Below, piece by piece: positions 1-6,466 of a stretch of 10,369 nt of DNA. The notes beneath the pieces were generated by a model. The model had not been told where the DNA came from, ran no database searches, and saw only the letters and a list, made by a program, of their open reading frames with translations. How positions within the stretch are numbered: position 1 is the first letter of the stretch; each line of letters starts with the position of its first letter. Origin of the DNA: Candidatus Mediterraneibacter colneyensis (lineage in GTDB: Bacteria; Bacillota; Clostridia; Lachnospirales; Lachnospiraceae); contig DXEY01000057.1 of NCBI GenBank assembly GCA_019114745.1, positions 1-10,369 on the forward strand, written 5' to 3'. Made by a program: the position numbers and the translations under genes.

Positions 1-1119
1 CCGAAGAAACAGATGCAGAAAATTGCTGAAGAAGTAGGAGAAACAATCCATAAAAACATCAATATTATGGATGAAAACGGAATGATCATAGTAAGTACGG
101 ACAAGAGCAGGATAGGCACGCTGCATGCCGGGGCAAAAGAGCTGCTGGATAAAAACCTTCCTGAGCTTCTGATAGAAAAAACGGGCGAAGGAGTACATAA
201 CGGCATCAATCTTCCGCTGAAGATCGAGAATAAAGTGATCGGCGTTGTCGGGATTACCGGTTCTGTTGATGAAGTGCGCGTCCTCGGCGGCGTGATCAAG
301 AAAATGACGGAAGTGCTGATCCTCGACAGCTATAAGAACAGCAGGAAGCAGGCGATTGAAGAACTCAAGCGAGGGTTTGTACTGGACGCCCTGTTTGGCG
401 AGGATGAGGGGAAACTGGAACTGGAAGCAGATATGCTGAAGATCAATATCGACAACTATAAGGTAGTCAGCGTGCTGGACATCGAGACAACATTGACGGA
501 CGGAAATGCCGAAGTCAGGCAGGATGTGATAGAGAACCTCATTCTGAGGATGCGAAAGGAAATAGAAAAGATCGACGGCACGATTTATGCGAGAATGGGC
601 GAGCGGTTCGTGATCCTGCACGCGACAGATGAAACGGACAAGCTCAGGACGGTCATGCAGGGGATTACCAAAAGTGTCGAGAGATCGCCGGAGTGCCGCG
701 CTTTCTGCGGGATAGGCAGAGTGGGAACAGGAAGGGAAGGCCTCAGATGCTCCTACCGGGAGGCTGACCAGGCATGCGTTATGGCAAAAGTACATAAAGA
801 AGACGATGTCAGGCTTTATGACGGCACGGATGTATCATTGCTTCTGATGAACCTGTCTCATAAGAAAAGAGAAGAATTTGTAAACGGGATCTTCAGGAAC
901 TGCGACCCTGACCAGAAGAAAGAAATCATCCAGTGCCTGAAAAGTTATATTAAAAACAACGGGTCTATATCGAAGGTGGCGGAAGAATTATTCGTACATA
1001 AGAATACGCTTCAGTACCGACTGACGAAAATGAAAAACCTTACGGGATATGACCCGAGGAACTTAAAAGAGGCCGTTCCTCTGGCGGTGGCGATTATCCT
1101 GGAAGATCTGGGAGAGTGA
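1..1119 (+). CDS. CdaR-type (sugar diacid / PucR-like) transcriptional regulator, 5' partial
   Basis: Likely DNA-binding activator that senses a small organic-acid-type ligand. Numbering from the Met at base 13, residues 1-110 resemble the putative sugar-diacid recognition domain of E. coli CdaR: NINIMDENG near 15-23, GINLPLKIENKVIGVVGITG from 64. Residues about 130-250 resemble the degenerate GGDEF-like middle domain. The last 60 carry a PucR-type helix-turn-helix with the hallmark VHKNTLQYRL and a following LTGYDPR. The frame is open to base 1 (codons P-K-K-Q before that Met), no Shine-Dalgarno precedes the Met, and CdaR proteins usually carry some ten residues before this point, so the true start probably lies just outside the window. 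It ends with TGA, 240 bp before livH on the same strand, making it the natural candidate regulator of the transporter operon. The family call is firm; the inducer and the target are inference. Confidence 0.88.
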   Translation, partial: PKKQMQKIAEEVGETIHKNINIMDENGMIIVSTDKSRIGTLHAGAKELLDKNLPELLIEKTGEGVHNGINLPLKIENKVIGVVGITGSVDEVRVLGGVIKKMTEVLILDSYKNSRKQAIEELKRGFVLDALFGEDEGKLELEADMLKINIDNYKVVSVLDIETTLTDGNAEVRQDVIENLILRMRKEIEKIDGTIYARMGERFVILHATDETDKLRTVMQGITKSVERSPECRAFCGIGRVGTGREGLRCSYREADQACVMAKVHKEDDVRLYDGTDVSLLLMNLSHKKREEFVNGIFRNCDPDQKKEIIQCLKSYIKNNGSISKVAEELFVHKNTLQYRLTKMKNLTGYDPRNLKEAVPLAVAIILEDLGE

Positions 1120-1131
1120 CGGGCATCAGGC

Positions 1132-1169
1132 AGCGCCTTGTTTTTGGTAACGATTTTTGCCAAGGTGCT
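1132..1169 (+). terminator. Inverted repeat after the regulator gene, possible weak terminator or operator
   Basis: AGCGCCTTG (1132-1140) pairs with CAAGGTGCT (1161-1169) through 9 bp with one G-U. An alternative inner stem, TTGGTAA (1144-1150) with TTGCCAA (1157-1163), shares bases 1161-1163, so two folds compete or stack. It starts 12 nt after the stop codon, as a terminator would. The following TTGTCTCAT is a poor U-tract, so termination would be inefficient. It could instead be a protein-binding dyad, since it lies 15 bp upstream of the -35 box of the liv promoter. Confidence 0.4.
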
Positions 1170-1184
1170 TTGTCTCATAGAACG

Positions 1185-1213
1185 TTGTAAAAAAAGACGG
1201 GCTTTTCTATAAT
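1185..1213 (+). promoter_or_regulatory. Sigma-A type promoter of the liv operon
   Basis: TTGTAA (1185-1190) and a perfect TATAAT (1208-1213) are separated by exactly 17 bp. Expected transcription start is near 1219-1221, giving a leader of about 140 nt before livH. It is the best promoter match seen in the window. Confidence 0.8.
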
Positions 1214-1219
1214 TTACAG

Positions 1220-1359
1220 CAAGAAGTCAAAATGTACAATAATTGTGCTCGCGACAGATTAAAAAGTTGCAGATTGCACAAAGGGAGGAGGATAGTCAAA
1301 CAATATCAGAAAAAATTCTGAAAATACATAAGTTTTGAGGAAAAGGAGGGAACTGAAGA
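1220..1359 (+). promoter_or_regulatory. Structured, A-rich 5' leader of the liv operon
   Basis: The predicted untranslated leader holds a small dyad ACAAT-A-ATTGT (1236-1246). It also holds an inverted repeat TTGTGC (1243-1248)/GCACAA (1276-1281) and a perfect TCAGAA-AAAA-TTCTGA hairpin (1306-1321). There are two Shine-Dalgarno-like sequences. AGGGAGGAGG at 1282-1291 has no ATG, GTG or TTG at a usable distance, while AGGAGGG at 1344-1350 sits 9 nt before the livH ATG and is the real site. No known riboswitch class is recognised. Confidence 0.4.
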
Positions 1360-2232
1360 ATGGATTTCGGGATTTTGATTCAGGCAATTATCAACGGTAT
1401 TATGGTCGGCGGAATTTATGCGCTTGTGGGAATGAGCTTGAATATGATTTTCGGAGTTATGAAAATTGTTAATTTCTGCCAGGGCGAAATGTTGATGGTA
1501 AGTATGTATGTTACTTATCTCTTGTACGAGTATATGGGGTTGGATCCGTTTATCGCAATTCCGATTGTGGCTGTGGTAATGTTCCTGTTTGGAGCTCTGA
1601 TCCAGACAACACTGATCACAAGATCAATCAAAGAAGACGGAGACCAGAACGTATTGTTCCTTACCTGCTGTCTTGGAATATTCTTATCAAACACTGCTCT
1701 GATGATCTTTACATCAGATTACAAAACAGCAGACAGTATGTTCGCAAATCAGGTGCTTACAGTGGGAGGCATGAACATCAGCGTACCGAGGCTTGTAGGA
1801 TTTATCATCCTGTGCGTGGCTACAGCGCTTGTGTTCCTTATGCTGAAATACACGAAGCTCGGAAAACACATCCGTGCAACGTCCCAGAATGCTATTGGTG
1901 CTCAGGTTACAGGTATTAAAACAAAAGTTGTTTATGCGTACACATACGGGATCGGCGCTGCGATCGCAGGTATCGCCGGAGCCTGTCTGATGTCTTACTA
2001 CTATGTATTCCCGTCGGTAGGAAATACATACGGAACCCGTTCATTTATTGTAGTTACTATGGGCGGACTTGGAAGTACGATTGGTGCATGTCTCGGCGGT
2101 CTCGGCCTCGGAATTATGGAGACGGTAGGATCCACACTGGTAGGCGCGGCCTTCAGAGATACCCTGGTATTCCTTGTATTTATTTTGATTCTCGTTGTTA
2201 AAGAAAACATAAACAGGAAGAAAAGGGGGTAA
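1360..2232 (+). CDS. livH: Branched-chain-amino-acid-type ABC transporter permease LivH
   Basis: First of two inner-membrane permeases of a HAAT-family importer. It would form the transmembrane pore with LivM and be driven by LivG/LivF. The 290-residue protein is almost entirely hydrophobic segments, about eight by eye. Family hallmarks are the N-terminal GGIYALVGMSLNMIFGVMKI region (17-36) with NFCQGE just after it. A cytoplasmic coupling loop (about 165-190) contains IRATSQN and GIKTK and is followed by GIGAAIAGIAGACL. The length is normal for LivH. The ATG has AGGAGGG 9 nt upstream. It is the first gene of the operon and ends 6 nt before the livM ATG. Substrate cannot be read from a permease; amino acids are the family default, but urea, amides and aromatic or organic acids are also handled by this family. 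Confidence 0.92.
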   Translation: MDFGILIQAIINGIMVGGIYALVGMSLNMIFGVMKIVNFCQGEMLMVSMYVTYLLYEYMGLDPFIAIPIVAVVMFLFGALIQTTLITRSIKEDGDQNVLFLTCCLGIFLSNTALMIFTSDYKTADSMFANQVLTVGGMNISVPRLVGFIILCVATALVFLMLKYTKLGKHIRATSQNAIGAQVTGIKTKVVYAYTYGIGAAIAGIAGACLMSYYYVFPSVGNTYGTRSFIVVTMGGLGSTIGACLGGLGLGIMETVGSTLVGAAFRDTLVFLVFILILVVKENINRKKRG

Positions 2233-2238
2233 GTGAAG

Positions 2239-3240
2239 ATGAAACGTTTGAGTATCAGACATCTCCTCGTAGCATTATTGCTCCTTATACTTGCGATTGT
2301 GCCTGCGTTTATTAATACGGTATATATTCTGGGTATCTTTGTTACTACGTTTTACGTGGCATGCGGTACGCTTGCATGGAGCATCCTGGGAGGCCTGACC
2401 GGACAGATTTCCCTCGGACACGCCGGATTTATGGGACTTGGCTCCTATATCGCAGCGCTTCTGCTCAATCATCTGGGGCTGTCTCCGTGGATCAGCATGA
2501 TCGTTGCTTTCTTTGCAGTCGGTCTCGTTACGGCGATATTACTGTCACCCTGTTTCGTGCTTACAGGACCCTATTTTACACTTGTAACGATCGCTTTTAC
2601 AGAGGCGTTCAGAAATCTTTTTACAAACTGGGAATTTGCAGGAAGCGGCCAGGGACTGCTGGTGCCGATCGACGATGGAAACGTTATGTCCATGAGGTGG
2701 ATCTCAAAAGTACCGTATTACTATATCGCTCTGATCATGGTAATCCTGTTCTATATCATCCTGAAACTGATCGACCGTTCCAAACTGGGATACGCGTTTA
2801 AAACGATCCGTGAGGATGAGGATACGGCTCATGCGGTAGGTATCAATACATTTAAGTACAAATTTATCGCTACATTCCTGAGCTCAGGGCTGATCGCGGT
2901 TGTCGGTGTATTCTATGTAACGTATATCGGATACATCAACCCGGATATTTTTAAAAACTCTAACAGTCTCGATTACGTGATGCCTGCGATTATCGGCGGT
3001 ATCGGAAGTATTTCAGGACCGCTTCTCGGAGCCTGCATCCTGACTCCGCTTTCCGAATGGCTGAGCGCGGCGCTGTCTCAGGTATCGGGCCTGAACCTTG
3101 TGGTATACGCAGCAATCGTTATCGTTGTGATCCTGTTCCAGCCAAATGGTATTATGGGATGGTTCACACACAGCAAGCTCAGAAAGAAAATCAATAACAG
3201 CTTTGATAAAATTGACAGCAAACTATTTAAGAGAAAGTAA
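2239..3240 (+). CDS. livM: Branched-chain-amino-acid-type ABC transporter permease LivM
   Basis: Second permease of the importer, 333 residues, with about eight or more hydrophobic segments. The LivM signature GQISLGHAGFMGLGSY lies at about 55-70. The ATPase-coupling loop TIREDEDTAHAVGIN is at about 189-203, and PAIIGGIGSISGPLLGA lies in the C-terminal half. It ends in a lysine-rich cytoplasmic tail. The ATG at 2239 is preferred over the in-frame GTG at 2233: the purine run AAAAGGGGG (2221-2229) sits 9 nt before the ATG but only 3 nt before the GTG. That ribosome binding site lies inside the end of livH, so the two permeases are probably translated together. The family call is firm; the substrate is not determinable here. 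Confidence 0.92.
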   Translation: MKRLSIRHLLVALLLLILAIVPAFINTVYILGIFVTTFYVACGTLAWSILGGLTGQISLGHAGFMGLGSYIAALLLNHLGLSPWISMIVAFFAVGLVTAILLSPCFVLTGPYFTLVTIAFTEAFRNLFTNWEFAGSGQGLLVPIDDGNVMSMRWISKVPYYYIALIMVILFYIILKLIDRSKLGYAFKTIREDEDTAHAVGINTFKYKFIATFLSSGLIAVVGVFYVTYIGYINPDIFKNSNSLDYVMPAIIGGIGSISGPLLGACILTPLSEWLSAALSQVSGLNLVVYAAIVIVVILFQPNGIMGWFTHSKLRKKINNSFDKIDSKLFKRK

Positions 3241-3254
3241 AGGGGGGATAATGG

Positions 3255-3986
3255 ATGTCTAACATATTGGAAATACAGAATCTGACAAAAAACTTCCGGG
3301 GACTCAAAGCCGTAGATAATGTAAGCTTTACAGTTGAAGAGGGATGCATTACCGGCATGATAGGCAGCAACGGCGCGGGAAAGACAACAGTATTTAATAT
3401 GATAAGCGGAGTCCTTGTCCCGACAGACGGCAAAATTATATACAAAGGAAACGACATAACGGGTACCAAGGCTCATAAATACTCGGGAATGGGAATTGCA
3501 AGAACATTCCAGATCATGAAGCCGCTGAGAAATATGACGGTGCTGGAAAACGTAATCTCCGGCGCTATGTTTGGAAGAAAGACGCTGAAAAATGCGAAAG
3601 CCGCCCGTGAATATGCTGAGGAGATCCTGCAGTTTACCGGAATGTATGACAAGAAAGACCTGTATCCCATGGATATGGGAACTCCTTTCAAAAAGAGACT
3701 TGAGGTGGCAAGGGCGCTGGCTACAGACCCGGATCTGCTCCTTCTGGATGAGGTTATGGCGGGCCTGAACCCGACTGAAACAGACGAAGCGGTAGAGCTG
3801 TTCCAGAAGATCAATGAGCAGGGAACGACAATCCTCCTGATCGAGCACGTTATGAGAGCGGTTACGAACCTCTGTAAAAAGGTTGTCGTGATGCACCATG
3901 GCGAAAAGATTACTGAGGGGACGCCCGAGCAGGTTATGAACGATCCTTACGTTATTGAAATTTATCTTGGCAAGGAGGATGAATAA
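3255..3986 (+). CDS. livG: ABC transporter ATP-binding protein LivG
   Basis: One of the two cytoplasmic ATPases that energise the importer, 243 residues, normal for the family. Walker A is GSNGAGKTT (37-45), the Q-loop glutamine is in RTFQ (86), Walker B with catalytic Glu is LLLLDE (161-166), LNPTE is the D-loop region (171-175), and the H-loop histidine is in IEHVM (198). The ABC signature is degenerate: where LSGGQ or LSYGQ is expected the protein reads MDMGTPFKKRLEVARAL, with only the central Gly clearly kept. The partner LivF has an intact signature, so one of the two composite ATP sites may be atypical. SD AGGGGGG (3241-3247) lies 7 nt upstream. An ATG at 3251 overlaps this start out of frame and reads only M-D-V-stop. 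The gene sits 14 nt after livM and 1 nt before livF. Confidence 0.92.
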   Translation: MSNILEIQNLTKNFRGLKAVDNVSFTVEEGCITGMIGSNGAGKTTVFNMISGVLVPTDGKIIYKGNDITGTKAHKYSGMGIARTFQIMKPLRNMTVLENVISGAMFGRKTLKNAKAAREYAEEILQFTGMYDKKDLYPMDMGTPFKKRLEVARALATDPDLLLLDEVMAGLNPTETDEAVELFQKINEQGTTILLIEHVMRAVTNLCKKVVVMHHGEKITEGTPEQVMNDPYVIEIYLGKEDE

Positions 3987-3987
3987 C

Positions 3988-4707
3988 ATGAGTGAACATT
4001 ATTTGGAAGTCGACAAGATAAATGTAAAATACGGAGATATTCAGGTTCTTTGGGACGCCAGCTTCTATGCAGACAAGGGTGAGATCGTCGCCCTTGTCGG
4101 AAGCAACGGAGCAGGAAAAAGTACAACGGTAAAAGCGGTCAGCGGACTTGTAAAAATAGCCTCGGGAGCTGTTGTTTTTGAAGGACAGCATCTGGAAGGC
4201 GGCAACTGCCGTAAGTTCATCGACCATGGAATCATCCTCTGTCCGGAAGGCCGCCAGCTGTTCCCGAATATGACAGTGTATGAAAACCTTGAAACGGGGG
4301 CGTGCAGTAAAGAGGCTGAGGCCAAAAAGAAAGAGACGATTGCTAAAATTTTCCAGTGGTTCCCGAAGCTGGAGGAAAGAAAAAACCAGCTTGCAGGAAC
4401 GCTGTCAGGAGGAGAGCAGCAGATGGTTGCTTTCTCCAGATCAATGATGGGACTGCCGAAACTTCTCCTGATGGACGAGCCTTCCCTGGGACTTGCGCCC
4501 AATATTGTGGATGACATTTTCAGGATCGCAAAGAGCATCGCAAAAGAAAGCGGACTTACGATCATAGTTGTCGAGCAGGACGTGCGGAAAGCGCTGAAAT
4601 TTGCAGACAGAGGTTATGTTCTGGAGAACGGAATAATCAGTATATCAGGTACATCGGATGAGCTGATGGGGAACGAAGAAATCAAGAAAGCTTATCTGGG
4701 ATTCTAA
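3988..4707 (+). CDS. livF: ABC transporter ATP-binding protein LivF
   Basis: Second ATPase of the importer, 239 residues. Walker A is GSNGAGKST (38-46). CPEGRQLFP (85-93) is the LivF-type Q-loop region. LSGGEQQ (139-145) is an intact ABC signature, and LLLMDEPSLGLAP (159-171) carries Walker B and the catalytic Glu. After beta-strand IIVVEQ the usual H-loop histidine is replaced by Gln197, as is common in LivF proteins. In-frame ATGs exist at 3955 and 3979, but the AAGGAGG at 3972-3978 is correctly spaced (9 nt) only for the ATG at 3988, so that start is chosen. It begins 1 nt after the livG stop, which implies translational coupling and matched output of the two ATPases. Confidence 0.92.
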   Translation: MSEHYLEVDKINVKYGDIQVLWDASFYADKGEIVALVGSNGAGKSTTVKAVSGLVKIASGAVVFEGQHLEGGNCRKFIDHGIILCPEGRQLFPNMTVYENLETGACSKEAEAKKKETIAKIFQWFPKLEERKNQLAGTLSGGEQQMVAFSRSMMGLPKLLLMDEPSLGLAPNIVDDIFRIAKSIAKESGLTIIVVEQDVRKALKFADRGYVLENGIISISGTSDELMGNEEIKKAYLGF

Positions 4708-4743
4708 ACACGAAGGGTAAAATAAAAAAAGGGAGGTAAACGT

Positions 4744-6033
4744 ATGCGTAAAAAAGTTCTTTCATTATTATTGGTATCTTGTATGACAGTCGGCCTGCTT
4801 GTAGGGTGCGGCGGCTCCGGCGGCTCGGGTGACTCGGGCGGCTCCGGCGGCTCGGGAGACAGCATCGTGATAGGTGCGGTATATCCGATGACCGGAGACC
4901 TGGCTGACTCGGGAAAGACGATGCAGCAGGGTATCGATATGGCGGTTGAAGAGATTAACGAAGAAGGCGGAATTGACGGAAGGCAGATCGAGGTCATTTA
5001 TGGTGATTCTCAGGGCGATTCAGCAAAAGGAATGACAGAGGCAGAGCGTCTGATCACTCAGGAAAATGTAGATATGCTGATCGGATGCTATCAGTCAGGC
5101 GTTACATTAACAGTTGCACAGATCGCAGAGCAGTATCAGGTTCCGATGATCACAGCAAATGCGACATCAGATGAGCTGACAGGCAACGGATATGAGTATT
5201 TCTTCAGACTTGCACCGACAAACATGATGTTCGTACGTGATATGGTGCAGTATCTGGTAGATGAAAAAGAAAACAATCCTGATTTCAAAGCAGATTCAGT
5301 TGCAGTATTTGCCGATAACTCAGAAGTAGGACAGCAGACTGTTGACTGGACAGAGTACTGGGCAGGCGAAAACGGAATCGAGTATCTCGGAGCGATCACA
5401 TATACTTCAGGTGCTGCGGATCTTTCCTCAGAGGTACTGGAACTGAAATCCATGAATCCGGATGTTGTGGTAGCAGACTGCTATGTATCTGACGCGATCC
5501 TCTTTACGAATACGCTTCAGGAGCAGGGATATAAACCTCCGGTTATCATCTGTAAAGGTAACGGATTTACTGAGAGCGCTTATCTTGAGTCTGTAGGCAG
5601 CCATGCAAACGGAATCATCGTTGCAACTGAGTTCGTGGTAGGAACAAAGGGCGACGAGATCAACGCAAAATATAATGAGAAATACGGCGAAGACTTCAAC
5701 GGACACTCCGCTGAGGCGTATACAACTACATGGGTAATCATTGACGCTCTGAAGAGCATCGTGGACAACGGCGACGAGATCTCACGTGAGACGATCCAGC
5801 AGGCTCTGAAGGATATCGAGATCAGCGAGTCTTTCTCAAACGGCAACGAGATCATCCTTCCGTATGATACAATTTCATTTGAAGAAGATGAATTCAACGG
5901 CATGCCGTATTTGAACCAGAACCTGAACGCTACTCTTACAGTAACGCAGATCACAGACGGTTCCGCATATACACCGATCTGGCCGTATGACATCGCTCAG
6001 GCAGAGGTTGTTTATCCGGCTACATATGAATAA
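4744..6033 (+). CDS. livK: Branched-chain-amino-acid-type ABC transporter substrate-binding lipoprotein (LivK-like)
   Basis: Extracellular receptor that captures the ligand and delivers it to LivHM, 429 residues. Residues 1-21 are a lipoprotein signal peptide (MRKK, hydrophobic core) ending in the lipobox L-V-G-Cys22, so it should be lipid-anchored on the outer face of the membrane. A Gly/Ser/Asp linker (about 23-39) follows, then a type I periplasmic-binding fold (Peripla_BP_6 type): IVIGAVYPMTGDLADSGK, an AVEEINEEGGIDG helix, LIGCYQSGVTLTVAQ and PMITANATSDELT as first-lobe ligand loops, and HSAEAYTTTWVIIDAL late. SD GGGAGGT (4731-4737) is 6 nt upstream. It lies 36 nt after livF; having the receptor gene last is the reverse of the E. 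coli livKHMGF order and could allow separate dosage. The ligand is not deducible: the pocket aligns with Leu/Ile/Val binders only in general pattern. Confidence 0.9.
   Translation: MRKKVLSLLLVSCMTVGLLVGCGGSGGSGDSGGSGGSGDSIVIGAVYPMTGDLADSGKTMQQGIDMAVEEINEEGGIDGRQIEVIYGDSQGDSAKGMTEAERLITQENVDMLIGCYQSGVTLTVAQIAEQYQVPMITANATSDELTGNGYEYFFRLAPTNMMFVRDMVQYLVDEKENNPDFKADSVAVFADNSEVGQQTVDWTEYWAGENGIEYLGAITYTSGAADLSSEVLELKSMNPDVVVADCYVSDAILFTNTLQEQGYKPPVIICKGNGFTESAYLESVGSHANGIIVATEFVVGTKGDEINAKYNEKYGEDFNGHSAEAYTTTWVIIDALKSIVDNGDEISRETIQQALKDIEISESFSNGNEIILPYDTISFEEDEFNGMPYLNQNLNATLTVTQITDGSAYTPIWPYDIAQAEVVYPATYE
4810..4863 (+). repeat. 27-bp tandem duplication encoding the Gly-Ser-Asp linker of the lipoprotein
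   Basis: Two tandem 27-nt units (4810-4836 and 4837-4863) share their first 20 bases exactly (GGCGGCTCCGGCGGCTCGGG). Each unit contains two GGCGGCTC subunits. Nine codons per unit keep the frame, giving G-S-G-G-S-G-D-S-type repeats between the lipidated Cys and the folded domain. Confidence 0.85.
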
Positions 6034-6081
6034 ATAAGAGCTGACAAAGACTAAGGAAAAATAAGATTTCCCCAGGTAAAA

Positions 6082-6115
6082 AGGCTGCTGCACTCACCCT
6101 TCGGTGCGGCAGCCT
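6082..6115. terminator. Strong GC-rich hairpin after livK, without a + strand U-tract
   Basis: AGGCTGCTGCACT (6082-6094) pairs with GGTGCGGCAGCCT (6103-6115) through 13 pairs, two or three of them G-U, around an 8-nt loop. On the + strand the stem is followed by AAAAGAG, not by T residues, so it is a poor intrinsic terminator for the liv operon. On the - strand the same stem is followed by TTTTTACC and would terminate antisense transcription. For livK it may act as a 3' stabiliser or a partial read-through barrier. Confidence 0.6.
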
Positions 6116-6153
6116 AAAAGAGACTAAAGGAACGAATGACAGGAGGATTCACA

Positions 6154-6405
6154 ATGAAAATATATAATATCAGAGATATCGACGGATTTTTTAACGTGGT
6201 CAACCAGTGTAAAGGAAAAGTAGAATTGGTGACGGGAGAGGGTGACCGCCTTAATCTTAAGTCAAGACTTACTCAGTATGTTTCTATGGCGCATATTTTT
6301 ACGGCTGATGTGATTCCGGAGATGGAACTTGTGGCATATGAAGAAGAGGATATGAATAAGATCGTAGACTTTATGCTCAGGGACAACAGGAATACAATTG
6401 AATAA
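6154..6405 (+). CDS. Small conserved-looking protein of unknown function (83 aa)
   Basis: An 83-residue cytoplasmic protein with no signal peptide, membrane segment or cysteine-rich metal site. It starts MKIYNIRDIDGFFNVV, has a central charged stretch with KGKVELVTGEGDRLNLKSRL, and ends in an acidic region (YEEEDMNKIVDFML). Alternating strands and helices suggest a small alpha/beta fold. The ATG at 6154 is chosen because AGGAGG (6141-6146) is 7 nt upstream; an in-frame ATG at 6136 lies ahead of that site and has none of its own. It lies 120 nt after livK with only a leaky-looking hairpin between, so it may be read as the last gene of the liv operon; no clear promoter of its own was found. From memory, short Clostridia proteins of this look are sometimes labelled 'polyA polymerase'. 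Nothing visible here supports that enzyme activity, so no function is assigned. Confidence 0.75.
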   Translation: MKIYNIRDIDGFFNVVNQCKGKVELVTGEGDRLNLKSRLTQYVSMAHIFTADVIPEMELVAYEEEDMNKIVDFMLRDNRNTIE

Positions 6406-6419
6406 ACGACAAAAAAAGA

Positions 6420-6462
6420 CAGATAAAAACAGGGCGGCATTTTCCCGTCCTGTTTTTATCTG
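6420..6462. terminator. Bidirectional intrinsic terminator between convergent genes
   Basis: An 18-bp stem (6420-6437 with 6445-6462, one G-U) closes a 7-nt loop CATTTTC. On the - strand it begins 4 nt after the dehydrogenase stop codon and is followed by TCTTTTTTTG, a good U-tract. On the + strand, after the 83-aa gene, the tail is CCGTTTATTTTCCC, weaker but plausible. It serves both convergent transcripts. Confidence 0.88.
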
Positions 6463-6466
6463 CCGT

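Noticed and set aside
1145..1159. Partial CcpA (cre)-like sequences here and at 7300-7314 on the - strand
   Set aside because: Only the core matches; several of the outer conserved positions fail in each, so neither can be called a cre site.
2361..2801. A 146-codon + strand open frame inside livM in another frame
   Set aside because: livM is unambiguous over the same bases; the alternative product is Arg/Cys-rich and motif-free.
3251..3262. Tiny M-D-V-stop reading frame overlapping the livG start
   Set aside because: It shares the livG Shine-Dalgarno and overlaps the true ATG by chance; three codons with no sign of a regulatory role.
3078..3989. A 303-codon - strand open frame opposite livM-livG
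   Set aside because: It is antisense to two clear transporter genes, has no convincing ribosome binding site and no recognisable motif.
6041..6067. CTGACA...TAAGAT as a promoter for the 83-aa gene
   Set aside because: The spacing is 15 bp and the -10 is poor; it also lies before the strong hairpin.
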